Made by a program: the position numbers and the translations under genes
Shown here: piece after piece, positions 48,084 to 56,853 of the stretch
How positions within the stretch are numbered: the first letter of the stretch is position 1
Layout of the letters: every line of letters begins with the position of its first letter
Assembly: GCF_010093305.1 (NCBI RefSeq)
Contig: NZ_PDWS01000015.1
Span: forward strand, 36,592-100,591
Length of the DNA stretch: 64,000 nucleotides
Source of the DNA: Pseudoxanthomonas sacheonensis
GTDB taxonomy: Bacteria > Pseudomonadota > Gammaproteobacteria > Xanthomonadales > Xanthomonadaceae
Direction: 5' to 3'
Notes under the pieces: generated by a model
Told to the model about the DNA's origin: nothing
Seen by the model: only the letters and a program-made list of their open reading frames with translations
Databases searched by the model: none

Positions 48084-48704
48084 ATGCAACGTTGGTTGGG
48101 AACCTCATTCGCCGCAGCGCTGCTGCTCACCGCCTGCGTCACCATCAACGTCTATTTCCCGGCTGCCGAAGCCAAGGAAGCGGCCAAGGAATTCGTGGAC
48201 AAGGTGATCGGCGACGACGCGCCCGCCAACGAAGCCAAGCCCGTGCCGCCAAACCCGGGCGGGCAGGGCGGCAGCGCTTCCCTGCGCTCGCCTCGCTCGT
48301 TCGACTGGCTGGCCGTGGTCGGCATCGGCACCGCCTATGCGCAGGAAAGCGCGGACATCAGCATCAAGACCCCGGCCATCCAGGCCATCCAGAACCGCAT
48401 GGCCACGCGTTTCCAGACCCAGCTGGCGGCAGGTTTCGACGCCGGCGCCCTGGGACTGACGCGCGATGGCATGGTCGAGGTGCGCGACGCCTCCAAGCTG
48501 GCCCTGAAGGACCGGGTAGCCATCACCCAGGCCGTGGCCGACGACAACCGCGACCGCAAGGCGGTGTACCGCGAAGTGGCGGTGGCCAACGGCCATCCCG
48601 AATGGGAAAGCCAGATCCGCGGCATCTTCGCCCAGCAATGGATCGCCAGCGCCCATGGCGGCTGGTGGTACCAGGACGCGGGCGGGAGCTGGAAGCAGAA
48701 GTGA
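48084..48704 (+). CDS. YdbL-family (DUF1318) lipoprotein, possibly combining YnbE and YdbL roles
   Basis: A 206-residue lipoprotein with lipobox LLTAC followed by VTINVYFPAAEAKEAAKEF. The second half (QNRMATRFQTQLAAGFDAG, VREVAVANGHPEWESQ-like and GGWWYQDAGGSWKQK at the C-terminus) matches DUF1318/YdbL. In the middle, near residue 90 (GIGTAYAQESADISIK), is a stretch that resembles a second signal-peptide cleavage site (AYAQES). This suggests that a small lipoprotein (YnbE-like) and a secreted YdbL have been joined. Lies just after the YdbH-like gene and would work with it. Confidence 0.8.
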   Translation: MQRWLGTSFAAALLLTACVTINVYFPAAEAKEAAKEFVDKVIGDDAPANEAKPVPPNPGGQGGSASLRSPRSFDWLAVVGIGTAYAQESADISIKTPAIQAIQNRMATRFQTQLAAGFDAGALGLTRDGMVEVRDASKLALKDRVAITQAVADDNRDRKAVYREVAVANGHPEWESQIRGIFAQQWIASAHGGWWYQDAGGSWKQK

Positions 48705-48737
48705 GAAACGGCAAGGGGCGACAGGCCCCTTGCTTTT

Positions 48738-48865
48738 GCCCCCTTTGGAAAAGGGGGCTACGGGGGATTTGCTCTTGATCTTGGGCAGGAGCAAAAAGCA
48801 AAAGCAAAAGCAAAAGCAAAAGCAAAAGCAAATCCCCCTCAATCCCCCTTTTTCAAAGGGGGAGG
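48738..48865. repeat. Long palindrome containing a GCAAAA hexanucleotide microsatellite
   Basis: Outer arms GCCCCCTTTGGAAAAGGGGG and a complementary right arm (CCCCCTTTTTCAAAGGGGG) enclose six near-tandem GCAAAA units at 48791-48832. The stretch of 242 bases between the YdbL gene and rlmD holds nothing else. Confidence 0.85.
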
Positions 48866-48946
48866 CAAAGCGCCGTCGCTTGCTTTCCGGCCTGCGCACC
48901 GCTTCTGCGACAATACGCTCCCGCAATCGCACGCAGCCCCCGCCAC

Positions 48947-50275
48947 GTGGCAAGACCCCGCAGCCCCCGCATCGATAAAACCCCGTTCGAAGTCCAGATC
49001 GTCGACCACCGCCACGACGGCCGCGGCGGGGCCCGCCGGGACGGCAAGACCATGTTCGTGTCCGACGCGCTGCCGGGCGAACGGGTGATGGTCGAGCAGA
49101 CCGCCAAGAACCGGCACTTCGATGAAGGCCGCACGGTCGAAGTGCTGCAGGCTTCGCCGGACCGCGTTGCGCCGCGCTGCGAACATTTCGGCGTGTGCAG
49201 TGGCTGCGTGCTGCAGCACCTGGCGGAAGACAAGCAGATTCTGCTCAAGCAACGGGTTCTGCTTGAGAACCTGGAACGCATCGGCCATGTCGCGCCGCAA
49301 ACCGTACTGCCGCCATTGACCGGCGACAGCTGGGGATATCGCCGCAAGGGGCGTTTCTCGGTGCGCCGGGTCAACAAGAAGGGCAAGACACTGGTCGGTT
49401 TCCGCGAGACCGATCCGCGTTTCGTGGCCGACCTGCGGACGTGCCACACCGTCATCCCGCAGATCGGCGAACGCATCGAAGCGCTGGCGCTGCTGGTGGA
49501 AAGCCTGGATGCGCGCGAAGACATCCCGCAGATCGAATTTATCGCTGGCGACGAAACTGTCGCCATGGTGTTCCGTCACCTGAATCCCTTGAACGACACC
49601 GACCGCACCAAACTCGTCGCCTTCGCCATGCAGCACGATTTCGCCTTCTATCTGCAGTCCGGCGGCATCGATACGGTCGTGCCGCTGTGGCCCGATGCGC
49701 CGAAACTGGCCTTCGCGCTGCCGCAATGGAACGTGGAACTGGCTTTCCGCCCGCTGGACTTCATCCAGGTCAACGCCACGCTCAACCAGAAGATGATCGC
49801 GCGGACCTTCGAACTGCTGGATCCGCAACCGCAGGACCGCATCCTGGATCTGTTCTGCGGACTGGGCAATTTCACCTTGCCCATGGCCCGGCTGGCCGGC
49901 GAAGTGGTGGGCGTGGAAGGCGAAGCCGGGCTTGTCGCCCGTGCGCGCGAGAATGCCGAACGCAACGGCCTGGCCAATGCGCATTTCCACGCCGCGGACC
50001 TGACCGAAGACCAGCGCGGCACGCCCTGGATGCGGCAGGGCTTCAATAAACTGCTGCTGGACCCGCCGCGCTCGGGCGCCGACGAAGTATTGAAACAGTT
50101 GCCGCTCAAGAATATCGACCGCATCGTCTATGTCAGCTGCCACCCGGCTTCGCTGGCGCGCGATGCCGGGTTCCTGGTCAAGGAGCGCGGTTACAAGCTC
50201 AAGGCGGCCGGCGTGATGGACATGTTTCCCCACACCGGCCATGTGGAAAGCATCGCTTTATTCGAGACGAAATGA
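48947..50275 (+). CDS. rlmD: 23S rRNA (uracil-1939-C5)-methyltransferase
   Basis: SAM-dependent m5U methyltransferase with an iron-sulfur cluster. The 442-residue protein begins with a TRAM domain (FEVQIVDHRHDGRGGARRDG), cluster cysteines in CEHFGVCSGCVLQHL and LRTCHTV, motif I ILDLFCGLGNFTLPMA, LLLDPPRSGADEVL and the catalytic Cys in IVYVSCHPASLARD. GTG start at 48947. Confidence 0.95.
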   Translation: MARPRSPRIDKTPFEVQIVDHRHDGRGGARRDGKTMFVSDALPGERVMVEQTAKNRHFDEGRTVEVLQASPDRVAPRCEHFGVCSGCVLQHLAEDKQILLKQRVLLENLERIGHVAPQTVLPPLTGDSWGYRRKGRFSVRRVNKKGKTLVGFRETDPRFVADLRTCHTVIPQIGERIEALALLVESLDAREDIPQIEFIAGDETVAMVFRHLNPLNDTDRTKLVAFAMQHDFAFYLQSGGIDTVVPLWPDAPKLAFALPQWNVELAFRPLDFIQVNATLNQKMIARTFELLDPQPQDRILDLFCGLGNFTLPMARLAGEVVGVEGEAGLVARARENAERNGLANAHFHAADLTEDQRGTPWMRQGFNKLLLDPPRSGADEVLKQLPLKNIDRIVYVSCHPASLARDAGFLVKERGYKLKAAGVMDMFPHTGHVESIALFETK

Positions 50276-50282
50276 TCCCGCT

Positions 50283-50352
50283 TTGTAGAGCCGGGCTTGC
50301 TCGGCTGTTCTGGCGCAGAATCGAAAGCAGCCGAGCAAGCCCGGCTCTACAA
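50283..50352. repeat. Palindromic repeat, TAGAGCCGGGCTTGCTCGGC family
   Basis: Perfect 25-base arms (TTGTAGAGCCGGGCTTGCTC onward) with a 20-base loop, between rlmD and the CYTH gene. Same family as 16088-16157. Confidence 0.9.
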
Positions 50353-50369
50353 AACTCAGAGAGGCAAAC

Positions 50370-50927
50370 GTGGGCATAGAGATAGAGCGCAAGTTCCTGG
50401 TCACCAGCGATGCCTGGCGCGCCGCCGCGCACAAGGTCGCGCCGATGGCGCAGGGCTACCTGAACGACCTGGCCATGGTCGAAGGGGGCGCGCAGAAGGC
50501 CTCGGTGCGCGTGCGTATCGAAGGCGACGACGCCTACCTGAACCTGAAATCGCGCGAACGTGGCCACACCCGGCAGGAATTCAACTATGCGATCCCCGTG
50601 GACGAGGCGCGGGCGTTGCTGGCGCTGTGCGTCGGGGGGCTGATCGACAAGCGCCGCCACTACGTGCGCCATGAGGGCCATCTGTGGGAAGTGGACGAAT
50701 TCCTGGGCGAGAACGCCGGCCTGGTGGTCGCCGAAATCGAGCTGCAGCATGCCGACGAAGCCTTCGCACTGCCGGAATGGGCCGGCAAGCAGGTGACCGA
50801 CTCGCTGCGCTATTACAATCTGGCCCTGGCGTCGTATCCGTATTCGCGGTGGACGGACGGCGAACGCGCCGCCAGCGACATCCCTTCCAAGGTCAACGCT
50901 CCCGCTGTCAAAAATGATATGTCCTGA
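50370..50927 (+). CDS. CYTH domain protein (inorganic triphosphatase-like)
   Basis: A 185-residue CYTH protein. The ExExK motif is EIERKFLV at the N-terminus, followed by SVRVRIEGDDAYLNLKSRER, RRHYVRHEGHLWEVDEFLGE and LVVAEIELQHADE, all tunnel-fold strands with metal and phosphate-binding residues. Single-domain bacterial forms of this type usually hydrolyse tripolyphosphate rather than make cAMP; activity here is inferred. GTG start at 50370. Confidence 0.9.
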   Translation: MGIEIERKFLVTSDAWRAAAHKVAPMAQGYLNDLAMVEGGAQKASVRVRIEGDDAYLNLKSRERGHTRQEFNYAIPVDEARALLALCVGGLIDKRRHYVRHEGHLWEVDEFLGENAGLVVAEIELQHADEAFALPEWAGKQVTDSLRYYNLALASYPYSRWTDGERAASDIPSKVNAPAVKNDMS

Positions 50928-50939
50928 GGTATTCGAAGC

Positions 50940-51947
50940 ATGCTCGTCATAGGAATTTCCGGCACCGAACTCACCGCGCAGGAGCGCGACTGGCTGCAGA
51001 ACGATGCCGTAGCCGGGGTGATCCTGTTCACCCGCAACTTCGCTTCGCGTGAGCAGGTGGTCGAGTTGTGTGCGGCGATCCGCGCCGCCGCACCGCGCCC
51101 CCAGCTGATCTGCGTGGATCAGGAAGGCGGACGCGTGCAGCGCTTCCGTGCCGGCTACAGTGCCTTGCCGTCGCTGGAAGGTTTCGGCGCGCTGTATGCA
51201 CGGGATCCGGAGGCCGCCTTGAAGCTTGCCGAGGAGCACGCCTGGCTGATGGCCAGCGAAGTGCGCGCCAGCGGCGTCGACCTGAGCTTCGCGCCGGTGG
51301 TCGACCTGGCGCGCGGCAACCGCGCCATCGGCGATCGCGCCTTCAGCGCGGACCCGCAGGTCGTCGCCGCCTTCACCAGGGCTTATGTGCGCGGCATGCA
51401 CAGCGTCGGCATGGCCGCCACGCTCAAACATTTCCCGGGCCACGGCACGGTGCTGGAGGACACGCATTTCGACGATGCGGTCGATCCGCGTTCGCTGGAT
51501 GAGCTGCGCAAGGAAGATCTGGTTCCGTTCGTGGCCGGCATCGAAGCCGGCGCCGACGCGGTGATGCTGGCGCACGTGACCTATCCGGCCGTGGCGCCGG
51601 AAGCGGCCGGCTATTCTCCGCGGTGGATCAACGGAATCCTGCGCGAAGAGATGGGCTTCCGCGGCGTGGTGTTCTCCGACGATATCGGCATGGCCGCCGC
51701 ATTTTCCGCGGGCGGGGTGAAGGCGCGCATCGACGATCACTTGAATGCCGGTTGCGATGTGGTGCTGGTTTGCGCGCCCAAACTGGTCGAGGAATCCCTG
51801 CGCGCGATGGAAGGGCGCACTTCCAACACCGCCTCCTTGCTGGGGCTGATCGGCCGCGGCGGATTGGGCTGGGCTGGGCTGCTCGCCGACGCCCGTTACG
51901 GCGACGCGCAGTCCCGTCTTCCGGCCATCACGGGGAACGTCGCCTGA
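50940..51947 (+). CDS. nagZ: Beta-N-acetylhexosaminidase
   Basis: Peptidoglycan-recycling GH3 enzyme of the cytoplasm. The 335-residue protein has the GH3 nucleophile region VVFSDDIGMAAAF, the recognition motif KHFPGHGTVLEDTHFD with the catalytic Asp-His dyad, and ICVDQEGGRVQRF. The ATG follows the CYTH gene by 12 bases and the stop overlaps the next gene. Confidence 0.95.
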   Translation: MLVIGISGTELTAQERDWLQNDAVAGVILFTRNFASREQVVELCAAIRAAAPRPQLICVDQEGGRVQRFRAGYSALPSLEGFGALYARDPEAALKLAEEHAWLMASEVRASGVDLSFAPVVDLARGNRAIGDRAFSADPQVVAAFTRAYVRGMHSVGMAATLKHFPGHGTVLEDTHFDDAVDPRSLDELRKEDLVPFVAGIEAGADAVMLAHVTYPAVAPEAAGYSPRWINGILREEMGFRGVVFSDDIGMAAAFSAGGVKARIDDHLNAGCDVVLVCAPKLVEESLRAMEGRTSNTASLLGLIGRGGLGWAGLLADARYGDAQSRLPAITGNVA

Positions 51948-52501
51948 TGGCGTCGCCTCCGCTCTCCGCCGCGCTGGCCAATGCGGAACTCATCGTCGAT
52001 CGCGCCGCACTGGATACCGCCATCGCGGCGATGGCCGCACCGATCGCGCGCGACTATGCGGGGGAAGTGCCGGTCTACCTGACCGTGATGCATGGCGCGC
52101 TGCCGTTCGCCGGGCAGTTGTCGCTCGAACTGGGCGCATTGGGACTGGACCTGGAATTCGACTACCTGCATGCCACCCGCTACCGCGGCCAGACCAGCGG
52201 CGGCGAGCTGGTATGGAAGCACCGCCCGGCCACTGCGCTGTACGGCCGCCGCGTGCTGCTGGTCGACGACATCCTGGACGAGGGCTACACCCTGGCCGCG
52301 GTCCGCGAATGGTGCATGCAGCAGGGCGCGACCGACGTGCGCATCGCCGCGCTGGCCACCAAACGCCATACCCGTGCGATCGCCGGCATCAGCGCCGATT
52401 ACGTGGGCCTGGAAGTTCCCGACCGCTACGTGTTCGGTTTCGGCATGGACTACCACGAGCAGGGCCGCAACCTGCCGGGCATCTACGCGTTGAAGGATTG
52501 A
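51947..52501 (+). CDS. hpt: Hypoxanthine-guanine phosphoribosyltransferase
   Basis: Salvages hypoxanthine and guanine to IMP and GMP. The 184-residue protein has the PRPP loop RVLLVDDILDEGYTLAAV, MHGALPFAGQLSLEL and DYVGLEVPDRYVFGFGMDY. Its ATG shares a base with the nagZ stop (TGATG). The gene after it encodes a methylthiopurine phosphorylase, which points to hypoxanthine from methylthioinosine as one substrate source. Confidence 0.93.
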   Translation: MASPPLSAALANAELIVDRAALDTAIAAMAAPIARDYAGEVPVYLTVMHGALPFAGQLSLELGALGLDLEFDYLHATRYRGQTSGGELVWKHRPATALYGRRVLLVDDILDEGYTLAAVREWCMQQGATDVRIAALATKRHTRAIAGISADYVGLEVPDRYVFGFGMDYHEQGRNLPGIYALKD

Positions 52502-52504
52502 GCG

Positions 52505-53266
52505 ATGACGGACATTTCGTTGGCAGTGATCGGTGGAACCGGCGTGTACAAGCTCGCCGACCTGCAGGATGTGGATACGCGTGAAATAGACACCGTTTAC
52601 GGCAAGCCGTCGGGGCCCGTGCGCATCGGCATGCTGCTCGGTCAGCGGGTCGCGTTCCTGGCGCGCCACGGCGAAGGCCATTCGGTGCCGCCGCACCTGG
52701 TCAACTACCGCGCCAACCTGGCGGCGTTGAAACAGATCGGCGCCGCGCGCGTGCTGGCGCTCAATACGGTCGGCGGCATCGGCAACGACTTCGGGCCGCG
52801 GGTGTTGGCCTGTCCGGACCAGCTGATCGACTACACGTGGGGCCGCGTCTCGACGATCTGGGAAGGAGCCGCTGATGGGGGCCACGGCGGCGATGCGCTG
52901 CACATCGATTTCGGCGATCCCTACACGACCCTGCTGCGGCACAAGATCATCGCAGCCGCGCGTGTGACCGGCGTCTCACTGGTGGGCCATGGTTGCTACG
53001 GTGCGACCCAGGGGCCGCGTCTGGAAACCAAGGCCGAAATCGCGCGCATGAAACGCGATGGCTGCGATCTGGTGGGCATGACCGGCATGCCCGAAGCGGC
53101 GCTGGCGCGCGAGCTGGGACTGGACTACGCATGCTTGGCCATCGTCGCCAACTGGGCCGCAGGATGCGGTACCGGCGAGGAGATCACCATGGCCGAAGTG
53201 CTGGCGAACGTGCAAGCCGCATCCAACGGCTTACCGGAACTGGTGGCCGAATTGGCCCGTGGGTGA
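52505..53266 (+). CDS. mtnP: S-methyl-5'-thioinosine/methylthioadenosine phosphorylase
   Basis: Purine nucleoside phosphorylase family 2. The 253-residue protein has IGGTGVYKLADLQDV, the phosphate-binding RHGEGHSVPPHLVNYRAN, YGATQGPRLETKAEI and GMTGMPEAALARELGL. Linkage nagZ-hpt-mtnP is like that around the Pseudomonas aeruginosa methylthioinosine phosphorylase gene, so methylthioinosine is a likely substrate; methylthioadenosine remains possible. Confidence 0.9.
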   Translation: MTDISLAVIGGTGVYKLADLQDVDTREIDTVYGKPSGPVRIGMLLGQRVAFLARHGEGHSVPPHLVNYRANLAALKQIGAARVLALNTVGGIGNDFGPRVLACPDQLIDYTWGRVSTIWEGAADGGHGGDALHIDFGDPYTTLLRHKIIAAARVTGVSLVGHGCYGATQGPRLETKAEIARMKRDGCDLVGMTGMPEAALARELGLDYACLAIVANWAAGCGTGEEITMAEVLANVQAASNGLPELVAELARG

Positions 53267-53356
53267 TTGTCAACGCGGTCAGGTATTTGCATACTCCGCC
53301 GGTGCGCGTTGCGCACAGACCACACCACCCGCATCCAACAAGGAAATACCAGAGCT

Positions 53357-53563
53357 ATGCCGTACGGTACCGTGAAATGGTTCAATGACGCCAAGGGCTT
53401 CGGATTCATCGCGCCGGAAGATGGCAGCGCCGATGTCTTTGCCCACCACTCCGCGATCAACAGCAAGGGCTTCCGTAGCCTGCAGGAAGGCCAGCGCGTC
53501 AGCTACGAGCTGACTCAGGGCCCGAAGGGCGCACAGGCATCGAACATCGAGCCGGCAGCCTGA
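53357..53563 (+). CDS. Cold shock domain protein
   Basis: A 68-residue CspA-like single-stranded nucleic acid binding protein. RNP1 is KGFGFIAP and RNP2 is VFAHHSAI, in the context [15 protein letters not shown]; the His-His replacement for the usual VHFS/VHHS is within family variation. ATG at 53357, terminator follows. Confidence 0.95.
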   Translation: MPYGTVKWFNDAKGFGFIAPEDGSADVFAHHSAINSKGFRSLQEGQRVSYELTQGPKGAQASNIEPAA

Positions 53564-53589
53564 TCCCCATTTGCTTCCCGTTTTTCTTG

Positions 53590-53613
53590 AACCCCGCCTT
53601 GGCGGGGTTTTTT
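53590..53613 (+). terminator. Rho-independent terminator after the cold shock gene
   Basis: AACCCCGCC-TT-GGCGGGG followed by six T residues, 27 bases after the stop. The 310-base stretch between this gene and the next holds this terminator and a MITE-like repeat, nothing else I can support. Confidence 0.9.
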
Positions 53614-53644
53614 ATGGACTGCAGGCGGACTCATCAACTTCGAT

Positions 53645-53774
53645 CGTCATCCCAGCGAAAGCTGGGATCCATCTTGATCTTCCTATGGGGGCACGACCAA
53701 CCCAGAGCAAAGTCAAAATGGATGACCAGCCATTCGGCTGTTAAAAAGCGCTTCCAGCTTTCGCTGGGATGACG
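53645..53774. repeat. MITE-like palindromic element, copy 2
   Basis: A 130-bp element with terminal repeats CGTCATCCCAGCGAAAGC and GCTTTCGCTGGGATGACG. Shares the 25-base interior TGGATGACCAGCCATTCGG onward with the copy at 10678, and part of its middle (GAGCAAAGTCAAAATGGAT) is the reverse complement of the left part of copy 1. Confidence 0.85.
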
Positions 53775-53873
53775 ATGGTTAGGATTAAGAAGGTTCGCGT
53801 TCTATCGGCGACGACAGCGCCGCAATTTCTATAATGAACCCATCGAATTCCCACCACCGGCAATAGGAGTGCC

Positions 53874-55106
53874 ATGCCCCCACCTTTGAACGTCGCCATC
53901 GTCGGCTACGGAACCGCGGGCCAGGCTTTGGCGATTCTGCTTTCGCGGGACGGGCACAAGGTCGAGGTGTTCGAACGTGCACCGGAACCGGGTCCGGTCG
54001 GCGCCGGCTTCCTGCTGCAACCGACCGGGCTGCAAGTGCTGTGGCAGATGGGACTGCTTGCTGCCGCGCTGGAGCATGGGGCGCCGGTCAGGCGGCTGTA
54101 TGGCGAAACGCCATGCGGACGCGGAGTCATGGACATGCGCTACGAAGGCCTCGATGCCCGCATGTACGGCCTGGGCATGCAACGCGGCGCCTTGTTCACG
54201 CTGCTGGCCGATGCATGGGAAGGCGTCGCCGGCATGCATCGCGGCACCGGCGTGACCCAGGTCGATCACGATACCGGCAGGCTGCTGGACGAACATGGCC
54301 GCAAACATGGCCCTTTCGATCTGGTCGTCGCGGCGGACGGTTCGGCTTCGCAGTTGCGCCGGCAGGTATCGCCTAGCCGCATGGACCGGGTGTACCCCTG
54401 GGGCGCGCTGTGGTGCCTGGTCGAACGCGGCGATTGGCCGTGGCCCGACGAGCTGCGCCAGCGCTACGTGGCTGCGCGCAAGATGATCGGTCTGCTGCCG
54501 GTCGGCACCCGGCCCGGCGACGACGTGCCGCGCTTGAGCTTTTTCTGGAGTCTGCCCAGGTCGGATTTCGATGCCTGGCAGTCGCGGGGAATGACGGCGT
54601 GGCTGCGGGAGGTAGCCGATATCTGGCCGCATGCCGGCACGCGCCTGCAGGGCGTCACCGAACCTTCCCAACTGGCCCGCGCCAGCTATCGCGATGCGAT
54701 ACAGAAAGACTGGCATCGCGGGCGTCTGGTATTAGCCGGCGATGCGGCGCATGCGATGAGTCCGCAACTGGGGCAGGGCGTCAACATGGCGCTGATGGAC
54801 GCGATGGCGCTGCGGGACGCACTGCGCGAGGAAGCCGGTCTGGACGGCGCGTTGGCGCGGTACCAGCGCGTGCGCCGCAAACACGTTTCCATCTACCACT
54901 TCTGGAGCCACTGGCTGACCCCGCTGTTCCAGTCGGACTACGACATGGTGGCGCGTGTCCGCGACGCCAGTTTCCTGCCGCTGGGAAAACTGCCCGGCGG
55001 CCGCGGCCATATGCTGCGCATCCTCAGCGGCACGCAGCAGGGTTGGCTGGGAAAATACGCGCTGCAGCCGGATTTCATCGATGCATTGGGGGTAGGAGCG
55101 ACGTAA
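53874..55106 (+). CDS. FAD-dependent monooxygenase (UbiH/PHBH type)
   Basis: Flavoprotein hydroxylase of 410 residues. The FAD-binding GxGxxG is VAIVGYGTAGQALAILLSR, the DG motif is DLVVAADGSASQLRRQ, and the second FAD motif is LVLAGDAAHAMSPQLGQGVN. Substrate unknown; the neighbours (acyl-CoA dehydrogenase, cold shock) do not define it. The TAA stop lies within the following repeat arm. Confidence 0.9.
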   Translation: MPPPLNVAIVGYGTAGQALAILLSRDGHKVEVFERAPEPGPVGAGFLLQPTGLQVLWQMGLLAAALEHGAPVRRLYGETPCGRGVMDMRYEGLDARMYGLGMQRGALFTLLADAWEGVAGMHRGTGVTQVDHDTGRLLDEHGRKHGPFDLVVAADGSASQLRRQVSPSRMDRVYPWGALWCLVERGDWPWPDELRQRYVAARKMIGLLPVGTRPGDDVPRLSFFWSLPRSDFDAWQSRGMTAWLREVADIWPHAGTRLQGVTEPSQLARASYRDAIQKDWHRGRLVLAGDAAHAMSPQLGQGVNMALMDAMALRDALREEAGLDGALARYQRVRRKHVSIYHFWSHWLTPLFQSDYDMVARVRDASFLPLGKLPGGRGHMLRILSGTQQGWLGKYALQPDFIDALGVGAT

Positions 55107-55162
55107 GTCGCGAAGCCCAGACACACAAAGAGCCGGGCCTTCGCGACTTACGTCGCTCCTAC
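55092..55162. repeat. Palindromic intergenic repeat, GTAGGAGCGACGTAAGTCGC type
   Basis: Perfect 23-base arms (GTAGGAGCGACGTAAGTCGC onward) with a 25-base loop. The left arm provides the TAA stop of the monooxygenase gene. Confidence 0.88.
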
Positions 55163-55218
55163 GCGCTCCCACTCGCTCCTACGCGTTTCTGCAAGCTTCC
55201 TGCCGCTAGAATCGGCCC

Positions 55219-56853
55219 ATGGACAAGCTGCCGCCCTTCGAAACCCATCGCGTCGACAACCAGCCGCCGGCCTTCGAACCGCGCGACCTGTGGGCGGACG
55301 ACGCGGTGTTGCGCGAAGCGGTGGCGCGCGAAGGCGCGGCCGCCTTCGCGCAACGGCTCTCGGAATACGCGCGGCTCGCGGGCGATGAGCTCTACCGCAT
55401 CGGTTTCGACGCCAACCGCGACAAGCCGCGTTTGAAGACCCACGACCGCTTCGGCCACCGCATCGATGCGGTGGAATTCCATCCGGCCTACCACCGGTTG
55501 ATGGAGGCTGCGAAAAGCCATGGCGTCGCCGGTCTTTCCTGGCATGAGCCGCAACCCGGCGCGCATGTCGCCCGTGCCGTGCTCAGCTATCTTCATCATC
55601 AGGTGGAGGCCGGCACCAGTTGTCCGTTGACCATGACCCATGCGGCGGTTCCGGTACTGCGCCGCGAACCGGCGTTGCGCGAATGGGCCGACAAGGCCGC
55701 TGCGCCTTCCTACGATCCGCGCGAGCTTCCCATCGGGCAGAAAGCCGGCGTCACCCTGGGCATGGGCATGACCGAAAAGCAGGGCGGCTCGGACGTGCGC
55801 AGCAACGCCACCGTCGCTACGCCGCTGGCGGGCGAAGGCGAATATGCGCTTGTGGGGCACAAATGGTTCTTCTCGGCGCCGATGTCCGATGGATTCCTGG
55901 TGCTGGCGCAGGCGCCCGGCGGGCTGACCTGTTTCCTGTTGCCGCGCCGGTTGGACAACGGCGACAGGAACGCTTTCCGGCTGATGCGTTTGAAGGACAA
56001 GCTGGGCGACTGGTCCAATGCTTCGTCCGAGGTCGAGTTTTGCGGCGCGTGGGCACGGCGCGTCGGCGGGGAAGGCCGTGGCGTGGCGACCATTATCGAG
56101 ATGGTGATGTTCACCCGCCTAGACTGCATGCTGGGTGCCGCCGCGGAAATGCGCATGGCGCTGGCGCAGGCGGTCCACCATGCGCGCCATCGGACCAGTT
56201 TCGGGAAACCGCTGGTGCAGCATGCGTTGATGCGCAACGTGCTGGCCGATCTGGCGCTGGAATCCGAAGCGGCGCTGGCGTTCTCGTTGCGCGTGGCGCG
56301 TGCGGTCGATGCGGCGCCGCAGGACGCTGCCGAAGCCGCTTTCGCCCGGATCTCCACCGCCATCGGCAAGTACTGGCTGTGCAAACGCGCGCCGGCGCTG
56401 GTCAACGAGGCGCAGGAGTGTCTGGGCGGCGCCGGTTACGTGGAAGAATCTATCCTGCCGCGGCTGTACCGGCAGGCGCCGCTCAATTCCATCTGGGAAG
56501 GCAGCGGCAACATCCAGTGCCTGGACGTGCTGCGTGCGTTGTCGCGGGAACCGGAGACCGGCGCCGCGCTGCTGGCCGAGCTTGAAGCCGCTGAGGGCCT
56601 CGATGCCGGATTCGATCGGGCTGTCGCGGAACTGCGCACGCAGCTCGCATCGCAATCGGCCGACGAATTCGGCGCCCGCATGCTCGTCGAACGCCTGGCG
56701 CTGGCGTTGCAGGCGGCCGTATTGCTGAGATCCGGCAGCCCTGCGGCAAGCCTGTTCGTAGCCAGTCGCCTGCAGGGCAGGCATGGTCTGGCCTTCGGCA
56801 CCTTGCCGGCCAGCAGCGACATCGCCGAACTGATCGTCCGGGCATTGCCCTGA
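55219..56853 (+). CDS. AidB-like acyl-CoA dehydrogenase
   Basis: Flavin-dependent dehydrogenase family protein of 544 residues, the length of AidB. It has GMTEKQGGSDVRSNATVA, LVGHKWFFSAPMSDGFLVLA, HHARHRTSFGKPLVQHALM and ECLGGAGYVEESILPRLYR. AidB proteins are linked to protection from alkylation; the real acyl substrate is uncertain. The stop overlaps the transpeptidase start by one base. Confidence 0.9.
   Translation: MDKLPPFETHRVDNQPPAFEPRDLWADDAVLREAVAREGAAAFAQRLSEYARLAGDELYRIGFDANRDKPRLKTHDRFGHRIDAVEFHPAYHRLMEAAKSHGVAGLSWHEPQPGAHVARAVLSYLHHQVEAGTSCPLTMTHAAVPVLRREPALREWADKAAAPSYDPRELPIGQKAGVTLGMGMTEKQGGSDVRSNATVATPLAGEGEYALVGHKWFFSAPMSDGFLVLAQAPGGLTCFLLPRRLDNGDRNAFRLMRLKDKLGDWSNASSEVEFCGAWARRVGGEGRGVATIIEMVMFTRLDCMLGAAAEMRMALAQAVHHARHRTSFGKPLVQHALMRNVLADLALESEAALAFSLRVARAVDAAPQDAAEAAFARISTAIGKYWLCKRAPALVNEAQECLGGAGYVEESILPRLYRQAPLNSIWEGSGNIQCLDVLRALSREPETGAALLAELEAAEGLDAGFDRAVAELRTQLASQSADEFGARMLVERLALALQAAVLLRSGSPAASLFVASRLQGRHGLAFGTLPASSDIAELIVRALP

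Noticed and set aside
48791..48832. CRISPR or regulatory iteron from GCAAAA units
   Set aside because: Six-base units without spacers are a microsatellite; no replication gene is nearby, so iterons are not supported.
50370..50927. Class IV adenylate cyclase
   Set aside because: CYTH fold alone does not show cyclase activity; small single-domain bacterial members are often triphosphatases.
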